Assembly: GCF_040954645.1 (NCBI RefSeq)
Contig: NC_092811.1
Location: forward strand, 117,439,343-117,503,342
DNA: 64,000 nucleotides
Direction: 5' to 3'
Source of the DNA: Diabrotica undecimpunctata
Lineage: Eukaryota > Arthropoda > Insecta > Coleoptera > Chrysomelidae
In this document: in pieces, positions 43,253-54,354 of the stretch
How positions within the stretch are numbered: the stretch's first letter is position 1
How the letters are laid out: the number at the start of each line of letters is the position of its first letter
The notes under the pieces: model-generated
Database searches by the model: none
The model's input: the letters and a program-made list of their open reading frames with translations, nothing else
Told to the model about the DNA's origin: nothing
Position numbers and translations under genes: made by a program

Positions 43253-44873
43253 TTAGTGTAAAACCATTCTTCTTCTTAACGTTCCCCATAATATGCCCCA
43301 TTTGACTCTATCTGTAGCCGTTCTGAAAAGTTCTATTGACGTTTTCCCACTCCATTGTCTCAGATTCTTCAGCCAGGACGTGTGTCTTCTCCCTGGTCCT
43401 TTTTTGCCTTCCACCTTCCCTTGTATGACCAGCCGCATCAATTCGTATTTCTCGTTACTTAGTATGTGACCAAAGTAGCTCATTTTTCTTTTCTTTATAG
43501 TGTTGAGTATTTCTTTATCTTTTTTCATTCTTCGTAGCGTTTCCGCATTTGTTATGTGTTGTCCAAGATATTTTCCACATTCTTCGATAACACCATATTT
43601 CAAAGTTAATGAGTTTTTCTCTGTCGCCTCTGTAATTGTCTAGGCCTCAACTCCATACAACAGGGCAGAGAACACGTAGCATCTCAATACTCTAGATCTA
43701 ATTTCGATGTTAAGATTTCCATTGCATAATATTGCTGTCATCTTATTAAAAGCACTTCTAGCTATTTCAATACGCCGTTTTATTTACGTACTTCTATCCC
43801 ATACTGATATCTGTGCACCCTGTCTAAAAGTTTACCTTTAGCATAAACACTGTCTTCCTCAATCTTTTTCTTGCTTACCACCATGATTTTTGTTTTATTT
43901 TTATTCAGTGCCATTCCATACCTTTCGCAGTATTGGGTAATGCGATCAACCAAGATCTGTAGTCCTTCTCTGATGTCCGCATGGAGTATTGTGTCATCTG
44001 CATATCTAAGATTATTCAGAAGCGCTCTATTAATAAATATGCCTACATTTACGTCTTCTATTGCCTCTTTAAACAATTCTTTTGAATACATATTAAAAAG
44101 TAAAGGGGAAAGCACACATCCTTGTCTTACTCCACGATTGATAGGTATTTCTTTCGATTTTTGTTCGTCTATTCGTATTATGGCTTTCTGATATCGGTAT
44201 AGATTGGCAATGATTCTCACGTCTTCGTCATCTAATTCTGTGTTCTGCAGTATTCTTGCCATTCTTCGGTGTTGTACTTTATCGGAAGCTTTTTTGAAGT
44301 CGACTAGACATATGAATACGTCGCAATTGTATCTCGACATCGTTAGATTAGTGTTTGTACAGTAAATAATGCTTCTATGGTGCCAAAGCCTTTTATGAAT
44401 CCCAATTGGTTTTCAGCAATTCTATCATTTAGCTTTTTATAGATACGTTCGTGTATCACTTGTAATAACACTTTTAGAATATGATTCATCAAGCTAATAA
44501 TTGTCCTGTGCTCTTCACACTTCATTGCGTTTGATTTTTTGAGTATTGGAATAAATATTGATATTAACCATTCTTTCGGAATCTCTCCCGTATAATAAAT
44601 ATCATTAAATAATTCTATTAGTCTGCCCATATGATTTTTGGTTAATATTCTTAAGATTTCTGTAGGTATTTCATCTGGTCCCATGACCTTCTCATTTTTT
44701 ATACATTTTAGCGCTTTCTCAATTTCGTCTTTAGTGATTGGTGGCCCTTTTCTTCCTCTTGGTTTAATGACCTCAATTTTCTCGTCGTCTTCGAATAGCT
44801 CTTTTATGTATTCTTCCCATGTTTATTTTATCTGAACATTCCGTTATTATCTTGTTATTTTTATCCATGATAT
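43253..44873 (-). pseudogene. RTE-like LINE, RT and C-terminus (split by BEL/Pao)
   Basis: In reading order: 44343-44684 has MGPDEIPTEILRI, GEIPKEWL and IISLMNHILKVLLQVIHERI; 43780-44340 has CLVDFKKASDKVQH, RGVRQGCVLSPLLFNMY and the catalytic YADDTIL; 43253-43603 has YLGQHITNAETLRRM, YFGHILSNEKYELMRLVIQG and GPGRRHTSWLKNLRQWSG. Frame changes separate the pieces. The frame upstream of 44873 continues at 50938 beyond the BEL/Pao element, whose insertion point is marked by the GATAT duplication. Confidence 0.85.
44869..44873. repeat. 5-bp target duplication (GATAT), left
   Basis: GATAT before the left LTR, repeated exactly at 50938-50942 after the right LTR. Five-base duplications are usual for BEL/Pao elements. 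Confidence 0.85.
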
Positions 44874-45174
44874 TGTATATTTAAATTGTTGAATTAAATT
44901 GACTGGTCGCTGGTTAATCGTGGTGGTAAATAGTTGGTCGATAGGGTGAAGAAATAACTTATAAAATGAAATCTCTTCACACGTTCTTTATTGTGCTCTT
45001 ATGGCAACATATGGAAACATACTACTTTTACAAACTTGTAATGACTTTGCCTAGGGCTGACAGGGTTGCCGTCTAGGCAAATTAAAACTTAGGTCTAAGA
45101 ATTTACATATATGTACATAGAATAGAAATATTTTGAAACAATAGAATAAAAATATTTTGAAACGATTTTAAACA
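44874..45174 (-). repeat. BEL/Pao LTR (3' LTR in sense direction)
   Basis: A 301-bp terminal repeat, TGTATATTTAAATTG...TTTTAAACA, starting TG and ending CA. By eye it is identical to 50637-50937. A polypurine tract (AACGGGGGAGTT on the minus strand, complement of 45175-45186) lies just inside it, as expected for plus-strand DNA priming. Confidence 0.95.
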
Positions 45175-45227
45175 AACTCCCCCGTTGAAGGGTACCTTCA
45201 AAATAGATTATAAATATAAATAAAGTC

Positions 45228-48200
45228 TTATGTATCAATATTATCACTAACACTCTCTTGCTGCATTGGTAACGGACACAAATGACGAACAGAGCGAATA
45301 ACAGTCTTATTGTTTGTTTTTACCTCTGCCACTCTTGAAAGTTTATCTTTACCGGAATGCAAGTTAATAATACGTCCCAACGGCCATCTACATGGTGGTT
45401 GTTGATAACTGCGAATTAACACTAAAGTTCCAATCTTCAAATGGGACGAAGATTCTTTCCATTTGTATTGCTGTTGCAGTTGCAAAACGTATTCTTTCAC
45501 ATAACGATTCCAAAATTGTTGATACATATGACGAATCGTTTTGTAGTTGGTGAGCCTGCCTATCGGGATTGTGCTTAAGTCAGTATCGGGAATGGTTGTA
45601 ATAGGACGGCCAATCAGGAAATGGGAAGGAGTAAGTGGCGTTAGGTCAGTTGGGTCGTTAGAGAGTGCAAACATAGGTCTAGAATTTAAGACTCCCTCGA
45701 TCTGAATTAGCAGAGAATTAAAATCTTCGTAGATAAGTTTTTTGTCGAGTAACACCCTCTTTAAATGGTGTTTCATGCTTTTAACTGCCGCCTCCCAAAG
45801 ACCGCCAAAATTAGGCGCATACGGTGGAATGAAATGCCAATTTATATTATGATCAATAGCGTAATTGTGAATATAAGTATTATTTTTTAAAAGAAATTGA
45901 CCAAATTGTTTAAGTTCATTGCGAGCTCCAACGAAAGTGGATCCATTATCTGAATAAATGTCATTGGGGATACCTCGTCGAGCTGTGAAACGCTTCAAGC
46001 AGGATAGGAAACAGTCTGTTGTGAGATTTGTAATGAGTTCAAGATGAATTGCTTTGGTACAAAAGCATACAAAAACACAAACGTAACCTTTTATTTCTTT
46101 GGCTCCCCTACCCGATTTATTGTTTAGTAAAAATGGTCCTGCAAAATCTATGCCACAGTGCTGAAATGGCAGTGATGGGGTTGTGCGAGCTTCGGGCAAA
46201 CTGGCCATTGGACAACTGGCAAATGTAGGTTTAAATTTAAAACAAGTAAGACAATTTCTTACCGTTTTTCTTGCAAGGTCTCTCCCCCGAATTGGCCAAT
46301 AATATTGTCGAATTGATGAGAGAAGGAGTTGAGGACCTGCATGTAATAGGACTTTATGTTTATGTTCAAATAGCAACTTAGTGAAAGGATGATTAGATGA
46401 AATTAATATAGGGTGTTTAGAGTTAAAGTCTAATCCAGATAATCTAAGTCGACCCCCTACTCGTAATACATGATTTTCATCTAAAAATGGAGTAAGATTT
46501 GAAAGTTTATGTTTGATTGGTAATGGTTTATTGGAATTTAAAATAGATATTTCCTCCGCAAATGAATCCAATTGTGCAAGTTTTATTAACCGCAATGATG
46601 CTTCTTCTACTTCACGGTTAGCTAGATCTTCTGGTAAAACTCCTCTGGAAGCCAGGTCTGAAGGATTTTCTTTAGTATTAACATAATACCAATCATCCTT
46701 GTTGGTTAACTGTTGAATTTTGGCGACGCGATTGCCTACGAATTGTTGTAACTGATTAGCATCCTTTTTTATCCAACATACTACTATCTGAGAGTCGGAC
46801 CAATAGTATATCGGTACTGACGGTGAACTGGCATTGACAACTTGGGCTGTTAATTGTGCTCCCAGTAGAGCAGCACATAACTCTAATCTGGGAATGGTGA
46901 GTCGCTTTAATGGTGCAACTTTACTTTTGGAGCAAATTAAATGACTTTGATAATTGCCACTTGCATCTATGCTTCGGAAATATATACAGCTTGCATAAGC
47001 ATCTTGAGATGCATCGCAGAAACAATGAATGTCTAGTATGGAATGATTGGATCCAAGAACATGCCTAGGAATCTCTAATTGATTGAGTTGGGACAATTGA
47101 TTGTAAAATTGTGTCCATTTAATATAAATGTCATGTGGAACCTTTTCGTCCCAATTTAATTTGAGGGTCCATAATTTCTGAATTATGAGTTTAGAAAGTA
47201 CAATTACTGGAGAGAGAAGACCAAGAGGATCCCAGATTTGTGAAATGATAGACAATATCTTTCTCTTAGTAATCGAATTATCATGTGGAATTGAAGATAT
47301 TTTAAAATTTAGAATGTCTTTGTTACTATTAAATTGTACACCTAAGGTTTTACAGCTTTCGTGTTCACCGAAATTTAAAATTTTATTAGGAATATCGCAA
47401 CATGGAATGTTCAAGAGAACACTCGGATTATTTGTAACCCATTTTCTAAGTATGAATTGTGCTGATTTTAATATGTCTGAAATATCTTTACATCGGGTTT
47501 GTAATTCTGAAAGATCATTGGAACCCGTTACTAGGTCATCAACATAGAAATCATTAAGAATTGTCTGTGAAGCTGTTGGTAATGTATTACAGTTATCAAT
47601 TGCTAATTGATTTATGCATTTTATTGCTAAGTATGGCGAACTAGTACAACCGTACGTAACGGTGTTTAATTGATAAATTGAAAATTCATCTGCTGGGTTG
47701 TCCCTCCACAGGATCTGTTGAAGGGGCTTGTGTGCATCATGTATAAGGATCTGCCTATACATTTTACTAACGTCAGCAGACACAACATACTTGTATAGTC
47801 GGAATCTAATTAAAATGTCAAATATGTTATTTTGCACCTTTGGTCCAACATATTGTAACTCATTGAGAGACCATCCAGAACTACTTGGACTTGATCCATC
47901 GAAGACCACTCTAAGTTGAGTAGTCAGACTACTAGGCTTGTATATGCCATGGTGGGGAAAAAAATAAGTTGGTTCAGTGACCATGTCACTTTCTACCCTG
48001 GTCATGTGACCTAAATCGATATATTCATGTATAAAATTTTTGTATAATTGATAAAATTGAGGATGAGTTTTGAATCGGTTTTCGAGTGATATGAATCGTT
48101 TTTTTGCTATTTCTTTTGAATCTCCCAATAAATCGGCAGAATATTTGAAGGGCAACTTCACTACAAACTGACCGTTTTCATTTCTTCGAGTGTGTTTGGT

Positions 48201-50240
48201 AAATAGTTCCTCACACTGGACGTCATCTTTTGATAACATCATAGGTTCATTTATCTCATTGAGTTCCCAGAATTTACGTAACTGATTGTCTTCTGGTATA
48301 AAGCATTGTGAAAGATTGCATAATGACGTTGATATCGCATTCATTACAGTACCAGATATTACCCATCCAAGTTTGGTATTTTGAAGCACTGGTGCATGTT
48401 TTCCTAATTTAATATTACCATCTAATAGAAGTTCCCAGAATAAACTGGCTCCTATGATCATGTCAACTTTCTGAGGAGTATTGAAAGTAGGATCAGACAA
48501 TTCGATATTTTGAGGAATGGAAATTGTAGAGATATCAAATTGTTGTAACGGAATAGTTGAAATGAATGGTGTTACATAACAAGATAATTGAAATTGGAAA
48601 TTATTTTTGTTTGAGAAAATTGTAATTGAAGTTTTCTTTTTTAAAGTAGAAACCACTTGGTTAATACCAATAATAGCTAATTCGGTATTGGTTAATGGTA
48701 ACCCTAACCGTTTGACAAACTCTTCGGTAATCAAATGGGATTGAGCTCCTGAATCGAGCAGAGCTCTACATTGATGCAATTGATTATTTTGGTCTTTAAC
48801 TTTGAATGTTACTGTCGACAGAATTATATTAGATTGTGTATTTCTTTCTGTAACTAAGCATTGTTGATTTGGGACTGAAATTGCTTGACTATTGTGAGAA
48901 ATTGCTTGTGAATTGTGTGACACCTGGTCACTATTATTTGGATGATTCTGAGCACCTACTGATTGAATTGTGTCTCGTGAATTGTATTGATTATTGTTGT
49001 TGTATGCATTTGACTGTGTGTTTTGACTTTGATATGAACGAGAATAATCTTGGTGTAATAAAGTGTTGTGTTTACGTTTGCACTTACGACATGATCCGCT
49101 ACTGCACCTTTCCTTGGAGTGACCAAAACGTAAACAATTCGGACAAAGTTTTAAAGATTTAATCTTTTCCCATCTGTCATTAATTGTTAATCTTAAAAAT
49201 TCGGGGCAAGAATATATTAAATGATCACTCTTGCAAAAATTGCACTGAACTTGATTTATTGATAAATGAAATTGTGATCGAGATTGTAGAGGTTTCTGAA
49301 ACCCAGAGTGACTTTTAACGGTCATCATTGAGGAGGAATGAGGCTCTTCTTGAGATTGTAATATGTCTTGTCTCTGTTTAAGGAATTCAAGAAATTCATT
49401 TAAGTGAGGCAATTCTACGGAAGTGTGGTATTCTTTCCACTTATTTTGAGTTACTTTGTCTAATTTATTGTACACAACATGAATAATTGTCATATCCCAT
49501 AGAGTATCTTTAGTGAGCTTCATTCCTTCTAAATATGATAAATGCTTTGAAACTTCATCGATTAACCCTCTGAATTGCATGAATGTGCTTTTATGTATCG
49601 AATTTAAATTGAAAATAGATTTTAAGTGGGTGTCTACTAGAAACTTTTTTCGATCGAATTTGTTGCAAAGCATATTCCATGCAGCATGGTAGTCTTGGGA
49701 ATCAGTAAAACCTTCTATTGTTCGTTTGGCATAACCTTCCAACGCAGCTTTTAAAAAGTTAAACTTTTGACCTGCACTTAATGACGAATTTGAATCGATA
49801 GTGTTTATAAAATTGGTTTTGAATTCGAGCCACTGCTCATATTCACCATTAAATGTAGGAAGCTTGATTTTCGGCAAAAGAAAATTTTGAAGTGGATCGT
49901 GATTAACTACATTTTGAGGTGTGACATTTATTACCGGAGAAGAATTGTTTATGTATTCCTCTAAATATGAAATTGCTGTATAAAAATTAGTTTCAAATGG
50001 ATCACGTTCATTAAAATGAATTTCTAATTGATCGTCCGAACATTTCTCCTCGATAGATTGCTGAATAATTTCAAATTGACTTAATAATTCAAGATTATTT
50101 TTATATCGCATATTTACATCGCCTAATGTCGGTTTAAGTGAACCATCAATTATTTTATTTACAAAATTTGTTAATGAAGTTAATTTACGTTTAAGAGAAC
50201 CTCTATTTCTTATTAATTGTGCAATATCTGAGCTCGACAT
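45228..50240 (-). CDS. BEL/Pao Gag-Pol polyprotein
   Basis: An intact 1670-aa ORF. Gag covers residues 1 to about 330, with LPKIKLPTFNGEYEQWLEFK near 122-141. Zinc knuckles follow at about 333-395 (CNFCKSDHLIYSC; CPNCLRFGHSKERC; CRKCKRKHNTLLH). The aspartic protease has LLDSGAQSHLI near 495. Reverse transcriptase has ADVSKMYRQI and FYVDDLVTG near 898. The RNase H-like region has CFCDASQDAYASCIYF near 1090. Integrase has an H-H-C-C finger (HAGPQLL, CLTCFKFKP), then DFAGPF, YSDNGSTF and GLWEAAVKSM for the D-D-E triad. A BEL-type C-terminal domain (LTPSHFLIGRP, PPCRWPLGRI) ends it. The proteins would package RNA, copy it and integrate the DNA. The start is the first Met after the leader. Confidence 0.97.
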   Translation of the reverse strand: MSSSDIAQLIRNRGSLKRKLTSLTNFVNKIIDGSLKPTLGDVNMRYKNNLELLSQFEIIQQSIEEKCSDDQLEIHFNERDPFETNFYTAISYLEEYINNSSPVINVTPQNVVNHDPLQNFLLPKIKLPTFNGEYEQWLEFKTNFINTIDSNSSLSAGQKFNFLKAALEGYAKRTIEGFTDSQDYHAAWNMLCNKFDRKKFLVDTHLKSIFNLNSIHKSTFMQFRGLIDEVSKHLSYLEGMKLTKDTLWDMTIIHVVYNKLDKVTQNKWKEYHTSVELPHLNEFLEFLKQRQDILQSQEEPHSSSMMTVKSHSGFQKPLQSRSQFHLSINQVQCNFCKSDHLIYSCPEFLRLTINDRWEKIKSLKLCPNCLRFGHSKERCSSGSCRKCKRKHNTLLHQDYSRSYQSQNTQSNAYNNNNQYNSRDTIQSVGAQNHPNNSDQVSHNSQAISHNSQAISVPNQQCLVTERNTQSNIILSTVTFKVKDQNNQLHQCRALLDSGAQSHLITEEFVKRLGLPLTNTELAIIGINQVVSTLKKKTSITIFSNKNNFQFQLSCYVTPFISTIPLQQFDISTISIPQNIELSDPTFNTPQKVDMIIGASLFWELLLDGNIKLGKHAPVLQNTKLGWVISGTVMNAISTSLCNLSQCFIPEDNQLRKFWELNEINEPMMLSKDDVQCEELFTKHTRRNENGQFVVKLPFKYSADLLGDSKEIAKKRFISLENRFKTHPQFYQLYKNFIHEYIDLGHMTRVESDMVTEPTYFFPHHGIYKPSSLTTQLRVVFDGSSPSSSGWSLNELQYVGPKVQNNIFDILIRFRLYKYVVSADVSKMYRQILIHDAHKPLQQILWRDNPADEFSIYQLNTVTYGCTSSPYLAIKCINQLAIDNCNTLPTASQTILNDFYVDDLVTGSNDLSELQTRCKDISDILKSAQFILRKWVTNNPSVLLNIPCCDIPNKILNFGEHESCKTLGVQFNSNKDILNFKISSIPHDNSITKRKILSIISQIWDPLGLLSPVIVLSKLIIQKLWTLKLNWDEKVPHDIYIKWTQFYNQLSQLNQLEIPRHVLGSNHSILDIHCFCDASQDAYASCIYFRSIDASGNYQSHLICSKSKVAPLKRLTIPRLELCAALLGAQLTAQVVNASSPSVPIYYWSDSQIVVCWIKKDANQLQQFVGNRVAKIQQLTNKDDWYYVNTKENPSDLASRGVLPEDLANREVEEASLRLIKLAQLDSFAEEISILNSNKPLPIKHKLSNLTPFLDENHVLRVGGRLRLSGLDFNSKHPILISSNHPFTKLLFEHKHKVLLHAGPQLLLSSIRQYYWPIRGRDLARKTVRNCLTCFKFKPTFASCPMASLPEARTTPSLPFQHCGIDFAGPFLLNNKSGRGAKEIKGYVCVFVCFCTKAIHLELITNLTTDCFLSCLKRFTARRGIPNDIYSDNGSTFVGARNELKQFGQFLLKNNTYIHNYAIDHNINWHFIPPYAPNFGGLWEAAVKSMKHHLKRVLLDKKLIYEDFNSLLIQIEGVLNSRPMFALSNDPTDLTPLTPSHFLIGRPITTIPDTDLSTIPIGRLTNYKTIRHMYQQFWNRYVKEYVLQLQQQYKWKESSSHLKIGTLVLIRSYQQPPCRWPLGRIINLHSGKDKLSRVAEVKTNNKTVIRSVRHLCPLPMQQESVSDNIDT

Positions 50241-50636
50241 TATTTATTTTTTAATTGAAATGTTCGTATATATCTCTAAATCTGACAAGTTATAATACCA
50301 TGCAAATTTAAAAAGATCAAAAAAGTCTGAAATACCAGAATCTATAAATAGCACTGCGATAAGGTTTAAGGGTAGGATTTATCTTAAGATGGTATATAAG
50401 TGGAACAGACTTACAGCTTTTCAGGGATGCGCGTCTGCAATCGCTCAGCAAATTGGCCACAGGAACACCGCTTCGTGTTTGTCAACGTTCTTTTGACTCG
50501 CTGTCCCGTTCTCTGATGGGTTGAAAGGCACAGATGCACTAATAGAAACTTTTGCTTTACTTTTAACAAATTGATGATTTAAAAATTGAAATTGTTACGA
50601 TTTACCACCGAATCCGGCTACGAATGACCAAAAAAT
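50241..50636 (-). other. BEL/Pao 5' leader and putative primer-binding site
   Basis: About 400 bp between the 5' LTR and the Gag start. Next to the LTR the plus strand reads CGAATCCGGCTACGAATGACCA (split here as CGAATCCGGCTAC and GAATGACCA). This resembles the T-arm and 3' CCA end of a tRNA, and its complement would be the primer-binding site. The AATCCGGCT part is like tRNA-Tyr, but the isotype is uncertain. Confidence 0.5.
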
Positions 50637-50937
50637 TGTATATTTAAATTGTTGAATTAAATTGACTGGTCGCTGGTTAATCGTGGTGGTAAATAGTTGG
50701 TCGATAGGGTGAAGAAATAACTTATAAAATGAAATCTCTTCACACGTTCTTTATTGTGCTCTTATGGCAACATATGGAAACATACTACTTTTACAAACTT
50801 GTAATGACTTTGCCTAGGGCTGACAGGGTTGCCGTCTAGGCAAATTAAAACTTAGGTCTAAGAATTTACATATATGTACATAGAATAGAAATATTTTGAA
50901 ACAATAGAATAAAAATATTTTGAAACGATTTTAAACA
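50637..50937 (-). repeat. BEL/Pao LTR (5' LTR in sense direction)
   Basis: A 301-bp repeat, identical by eye to 44874-45174, followed by the second copy of GATAT (50938-50942). It should contain the promoter for minus-strand transcription. Confidence 0.95.
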
Positions 50938-51500
50938 GATATTTCCGATACCCTTCTTCTTGTATATCCCAGCTGTCTCTTTGATTTTCCGGTGTATGTT
51001 AAAACTGTCATGTTGTTTATCTAACCTTTCTCTTTCTTCACACTTTTCTGATAGCCACAGTTCCTTAGCTTCTTTGATTTTCTGTTTGATTATTTTATTA
51101 ATTTTTTTGTACTGTTGTTCGTTTTTATTCTTGTGTGCCCTTCTTTCCGTCATCAGTTCTTTTATCACTTGTCCATTGTTTATTTTTAGATGATGTGTCT
51201 TCTTGAAGTTTTTGTTTTGTGATATTTCTCAAGATCTCCTCTACTTTCCTCCATTTATCTGTTGTTGTCAATTGCTTTTATCTTTCTACTTCCTGAACTT
51301 CTTTGTGCACTTGTTCTTTGATTTGTTGGTATATATCAGTTTCTTTTAGTTTTCTCAGATTGATTCTCGGTGTTTTGGCAGTTGTTTTTAACTTTTTTAA
51401 CTTGAGTTTCATGTTTGCTAGAACTAGATTTTGGTCACTTATTATATCTGCTCCTGGGTACGCTTTAGCCGATATTATGGCATTTCGTAATCATTATTAG
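50938..51500 (-). pseudogene. RTE-like LINE, endonuclease end and linker (upstream of BEL/Pao)
   Basis: Sense-direction continuation of the LINE at 43253-44873. Near 51470 the frame contains GADIISDQNLVLA, the end of the endonuclease domain (GxDxxSDH). At 50950-51168 it reads MIKELMTERRAHKNKNEQQY, then KIKEAKELWLSEKCEE and FNIHRKIKETAGIYKKKG, the linker before RT. The linker frame meets the frame at 44873 once the BEL/Pao element and one GATAT are taken away. Stops and frameshifts show the LINE was old before the insertion. Confidence 0.8.
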
Positions 51501-51540
51501 CCTCTTTTAACTCCACTGCTACTGGTTAATATTCAGGAGG

Positions 51541-52500
51541 GCAACCGATCCAACATCAATATGGAACGGCTATGTTAGTATAGGACCAAATTGCGCAGTC
51601 AGTCACAGACTTTGTCCCTCTAAATAATAGAGTAGCAATGCTGAAATTATGAACAACCCATAAAAACCTAAGTATGATTTAGATCTATGCTCCAACAAAT
51701 GATAATTTAGAGCAAGAAATCGAAAAACATAGATGAAATATTGTGACTGGCAAAAAGATGCGAGATAACAATAATTATTGCTGACTTGAACGCCAAAATT
51801 GGTCGTGGTGCTGAAGGAGACAATATTAGATACATAATAGGGCAGATACACTTGCATAATTCTGTATAAAGAACAACCTATTATTAGCCAAAACCTTCTT
51901 CAAACTATATTCCAAAAGCTATACACTTGCAGATTTGAAATAACCTACAGGCAGACAAGATAGCATTATTAGGAATCTAATTTACTTCATTTTGCTCGAC
52001 AGATTTTAGACTAAAAGGATTTCTGAAAGTTAACAGAGAAAAAGTGACAAGAAAAATAGATATCTCACAACTAAAGAACCCCGAAAGGAAAAAAGAAATA
52101 ATTATTAAAGTTGAGCAAGAAATAGAAACCATGGAGAACTTGGACATATGATAAAGCAGCATGGACTGCTCTAAAAATGGAAATATCAAATGTAAGACAA
52201 AAACATAAAACAAGCCCAATAGAATAGAAACGAATTATTAAATCATTAGAAAAATGTGCAGAGCAGCTAAAGAAGCCTGGATGTTAACAAAATGCCGAGA
52301 AAATGAACAACTTCAGAAGCGATAGAACACATTTAGTGCCCATAAAAATAAAGAAATGATAGTTAAACACAAAAAGGGACAAAAACAATATTAAGAAATA
52401 CTAATAACGAAATAATTATAGGTACAGAAGACAAACTGGAGAGATGGAACAAATAAATTCATACACTTTTTGACGACAATAGACAGATGGTCTATCGAGA
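51541..52500 (+). pseudogene. LINE endonuclease remnant
   Basis: Plus-strand frames hold IIADLNAKIGRGAEGDNI (about 51775-51830), the (G)D(F/L)NAKIG motif of LINE endonucleases. FRLKGFLKVNREKVTRKIDI (about 52010-52070) marks the region after the domain. The parts between are broken by stops. It lies head to head with the minus-strand LINE to its left. Confidence 0.6.
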
Positions 52501-52689
52501 CAGATCTACAGATGGTCGAATAAATGAAAAAGGTCCAGAAGTAACCAAACAAGAAGATAATCATGCAGTAAAAGCTCAGAAGAACAGAAAAGTTCTTTGT
52601 TTATCTTTATGCCTGCTTTATGTTTATCTTTATGCCTTCTGCCTGGACTTTTTCTACCTCAGCGTACCACGCTTCTAGCTGCATTAATA

Positions 52690-52850
52690 TATTTGTCTTC
52701 TATAATTACTCCAACTCTAGAACTTAGAAGAAAATGTATCGTACAGTGTATAAATGAATGGACACAAAATAGAAAAAAGAATGGAATAACCACATAAGCA
52801 GAATAGAGGAGAATAGTGTCGTCAAAAATAGAAAGAGATAAGTCACCAAA
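52690..52850 (+). pseudogene. LINE C-terminal scrap
   Basis: The frame reads LELRRKCIVQCINEWTQNRK, then KNGITT. This matches RRKCNVQCINECAQNRKRNG at about 33765-33830, so it belongs to the same LINE family. Confidence 0.65.
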
Positions 52851-53699
52851 ATTTTATAAAATAATTAAATATAAATGTATATTTATTTTTACAAAGATTA
52901 TAAACACATTATACATTATCAACATCGATCATTTTCAAAACCTTTTATAAAATTTGCATATTCCATCTTAACATTGATTGTACTAAATATCACAATAGAA
53001 TATTTTTTTTCGTAAAGTCTGTTCACATTTCTCGACGCACCCTTAGGAGGAGATGACACCAGCCAGCGCCTTTGGCATTTCCCGCCGTACAAAAATCTTG
53101 GGTTCCCCAAGCCTACACCGCTTCACCATAAATAGGTACCATCCCACGAATGTATCGAGGACAAATCGTCTATAATTTACCATAACTTTGTGGTTATTAG
53201 TGCTGCATGATGTGGCAGTATCTTTGGAACACCCTATAGAACAGCCTGCAGCTGTGACATTTGTTTGTTACGAATCATCAGCATCCCACGCGGCATCGCG
53301 AGCCTCAATATGGAAATTCTACTCGATGGTATCGCTTGAGGAGGTGATCTTGGGACCAGGCCCGGATTTACATAAAAAATGTGGTATAGAGGTATATAAA
53401 TGAAATCCTATTCATCTTTAGTACAAATTTAAATACTATTCCCCTTGGTAAAGCCTTTTTTGTATATTTTAATGTACGAAACGCAACTTAAAATAATTAT
53501 TTAATCATAAAATAAATAAAATTACACGGCACAAAGCATAATAGATATTCGATTTATATATAGATATATTTTTAAGTTTAAACAATTTGACAATATAGCA
53601 TTTAAAATATTATTGCTAATAAATTTTTATATAGCAGATACAACATATTTTTTATTATATAACACATTATTTAACATGTTAATTTCCCCACAAAGGCAA
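52851..53699. other. No gene seen
   Basis: AT-rich flanks around a moderately GC-rich patch (53030-53370). No frame matched a family. CAGGCCCGGATTTAC at 53356-53370 resembles some transposon ends, but no partner was found. Confidence 0.4.
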
Positions 53700-53900
53700 A
53701 ATGCACGGTTACAACAGCAAATTTACTAAGATGTAAATTGGAGCTGGAAGGTCAGATAATAGAACAAGTAATGTTTAAATATCTAGGCATCACATTATCT
53801 AGCTACGTAAAGCTCGAAACTGAAGTGGAAGATCAAGTGAATAGAGCAAACGGGCCTCGCCATAAAGATCATTTTACGGGTCTGTGCGTGACTATTACTT
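53700..53900 (+). pseudogene. LINE RT fragment
   Basis: The frame contains IIEQVMFKYLGITLSSYVK, then EVEDQVNRANG, matching ISIEQVMEIKYLGITLSSYG and VRDQVQKAN at about 33450-33540. Same LINE family, short remnant. Confidence 0.7.
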
Positions 53901-54354
53901 GGACCGACAAATTAAATGGTCATTAGAAGTTAAATCCGACAAAAATTCGGATTCTAATACTAAACATATTGAACTCACGATGTCGGTGTAATGTGACAAT
54001 GTGTAAATTTTTACTATAGATCTCAATCTGTCTGCTTTGCTTGTTTCCCTCATTTTCGAAGTATTATTGTGACGTCCTCTCGTGGGAGTCACTATCCGGG
54101 TAGCTTTTAGACAGTCAGAGACAGAGTTCAAAATAAAAATAAAACTTTATTGTCTTCCTTAAATTAAATTGACAAAAATCTTATGTACATATTTACAATT
54201 TGGTTTAGTCTTCTCAGTACCTGGCCTATTTATTCAAATTAAGTTTGACCTTGTCATATGAAATCAGTCTTATCGGCAAGCGAGTGTGTATTTGAAATTT
54301 TACGGGAACGTTGTATCGATTTAATAACAGCGGACGATAGGTACAAAGAAAGGA

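Larger units (their letters stand above)
44874..50937 (-). mobile_element. Complete BEL/Pao LTR retrotransposon
   Basis: A 6064-bp element with two 301-bp LTRs that look identical, a 5-bp GATAT target duplication, one intact 1670-aa Gag-Pol ORF, a polypurine tract, and a possible tRNA primer site next to the 5' LTR. It interrupts a LINE frame. Identical LTRs and an open ORF point to a recent insertion that may still be competent. No env-like ORF is present. Confidence 0.95.

Noticed and set aside
47185..47919. Plus-strand ORFs of 60-120 aa across the BEL/Pao element
   Set aside because: Antisense shadows of the 1670-aa Gag-Pol frame.
44874..50937. The LTR element as an endogenous retrovirus with env
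   Set aside because: The single ORF ends after the BEL-type C-terminal domain, only about 50 bp from the 3' LTR, leaving no room for env.
52919..53110. 63-aa minus-strand ORF (MGNPRFLYGG...)
   Set aside because: No family match that I can recognise and no splice or regulatory context.
53356..53370. CAGGCCCGGATTTAC as a transposon terminus
   Set aside because: No inverted partner or target duplication found nearby.
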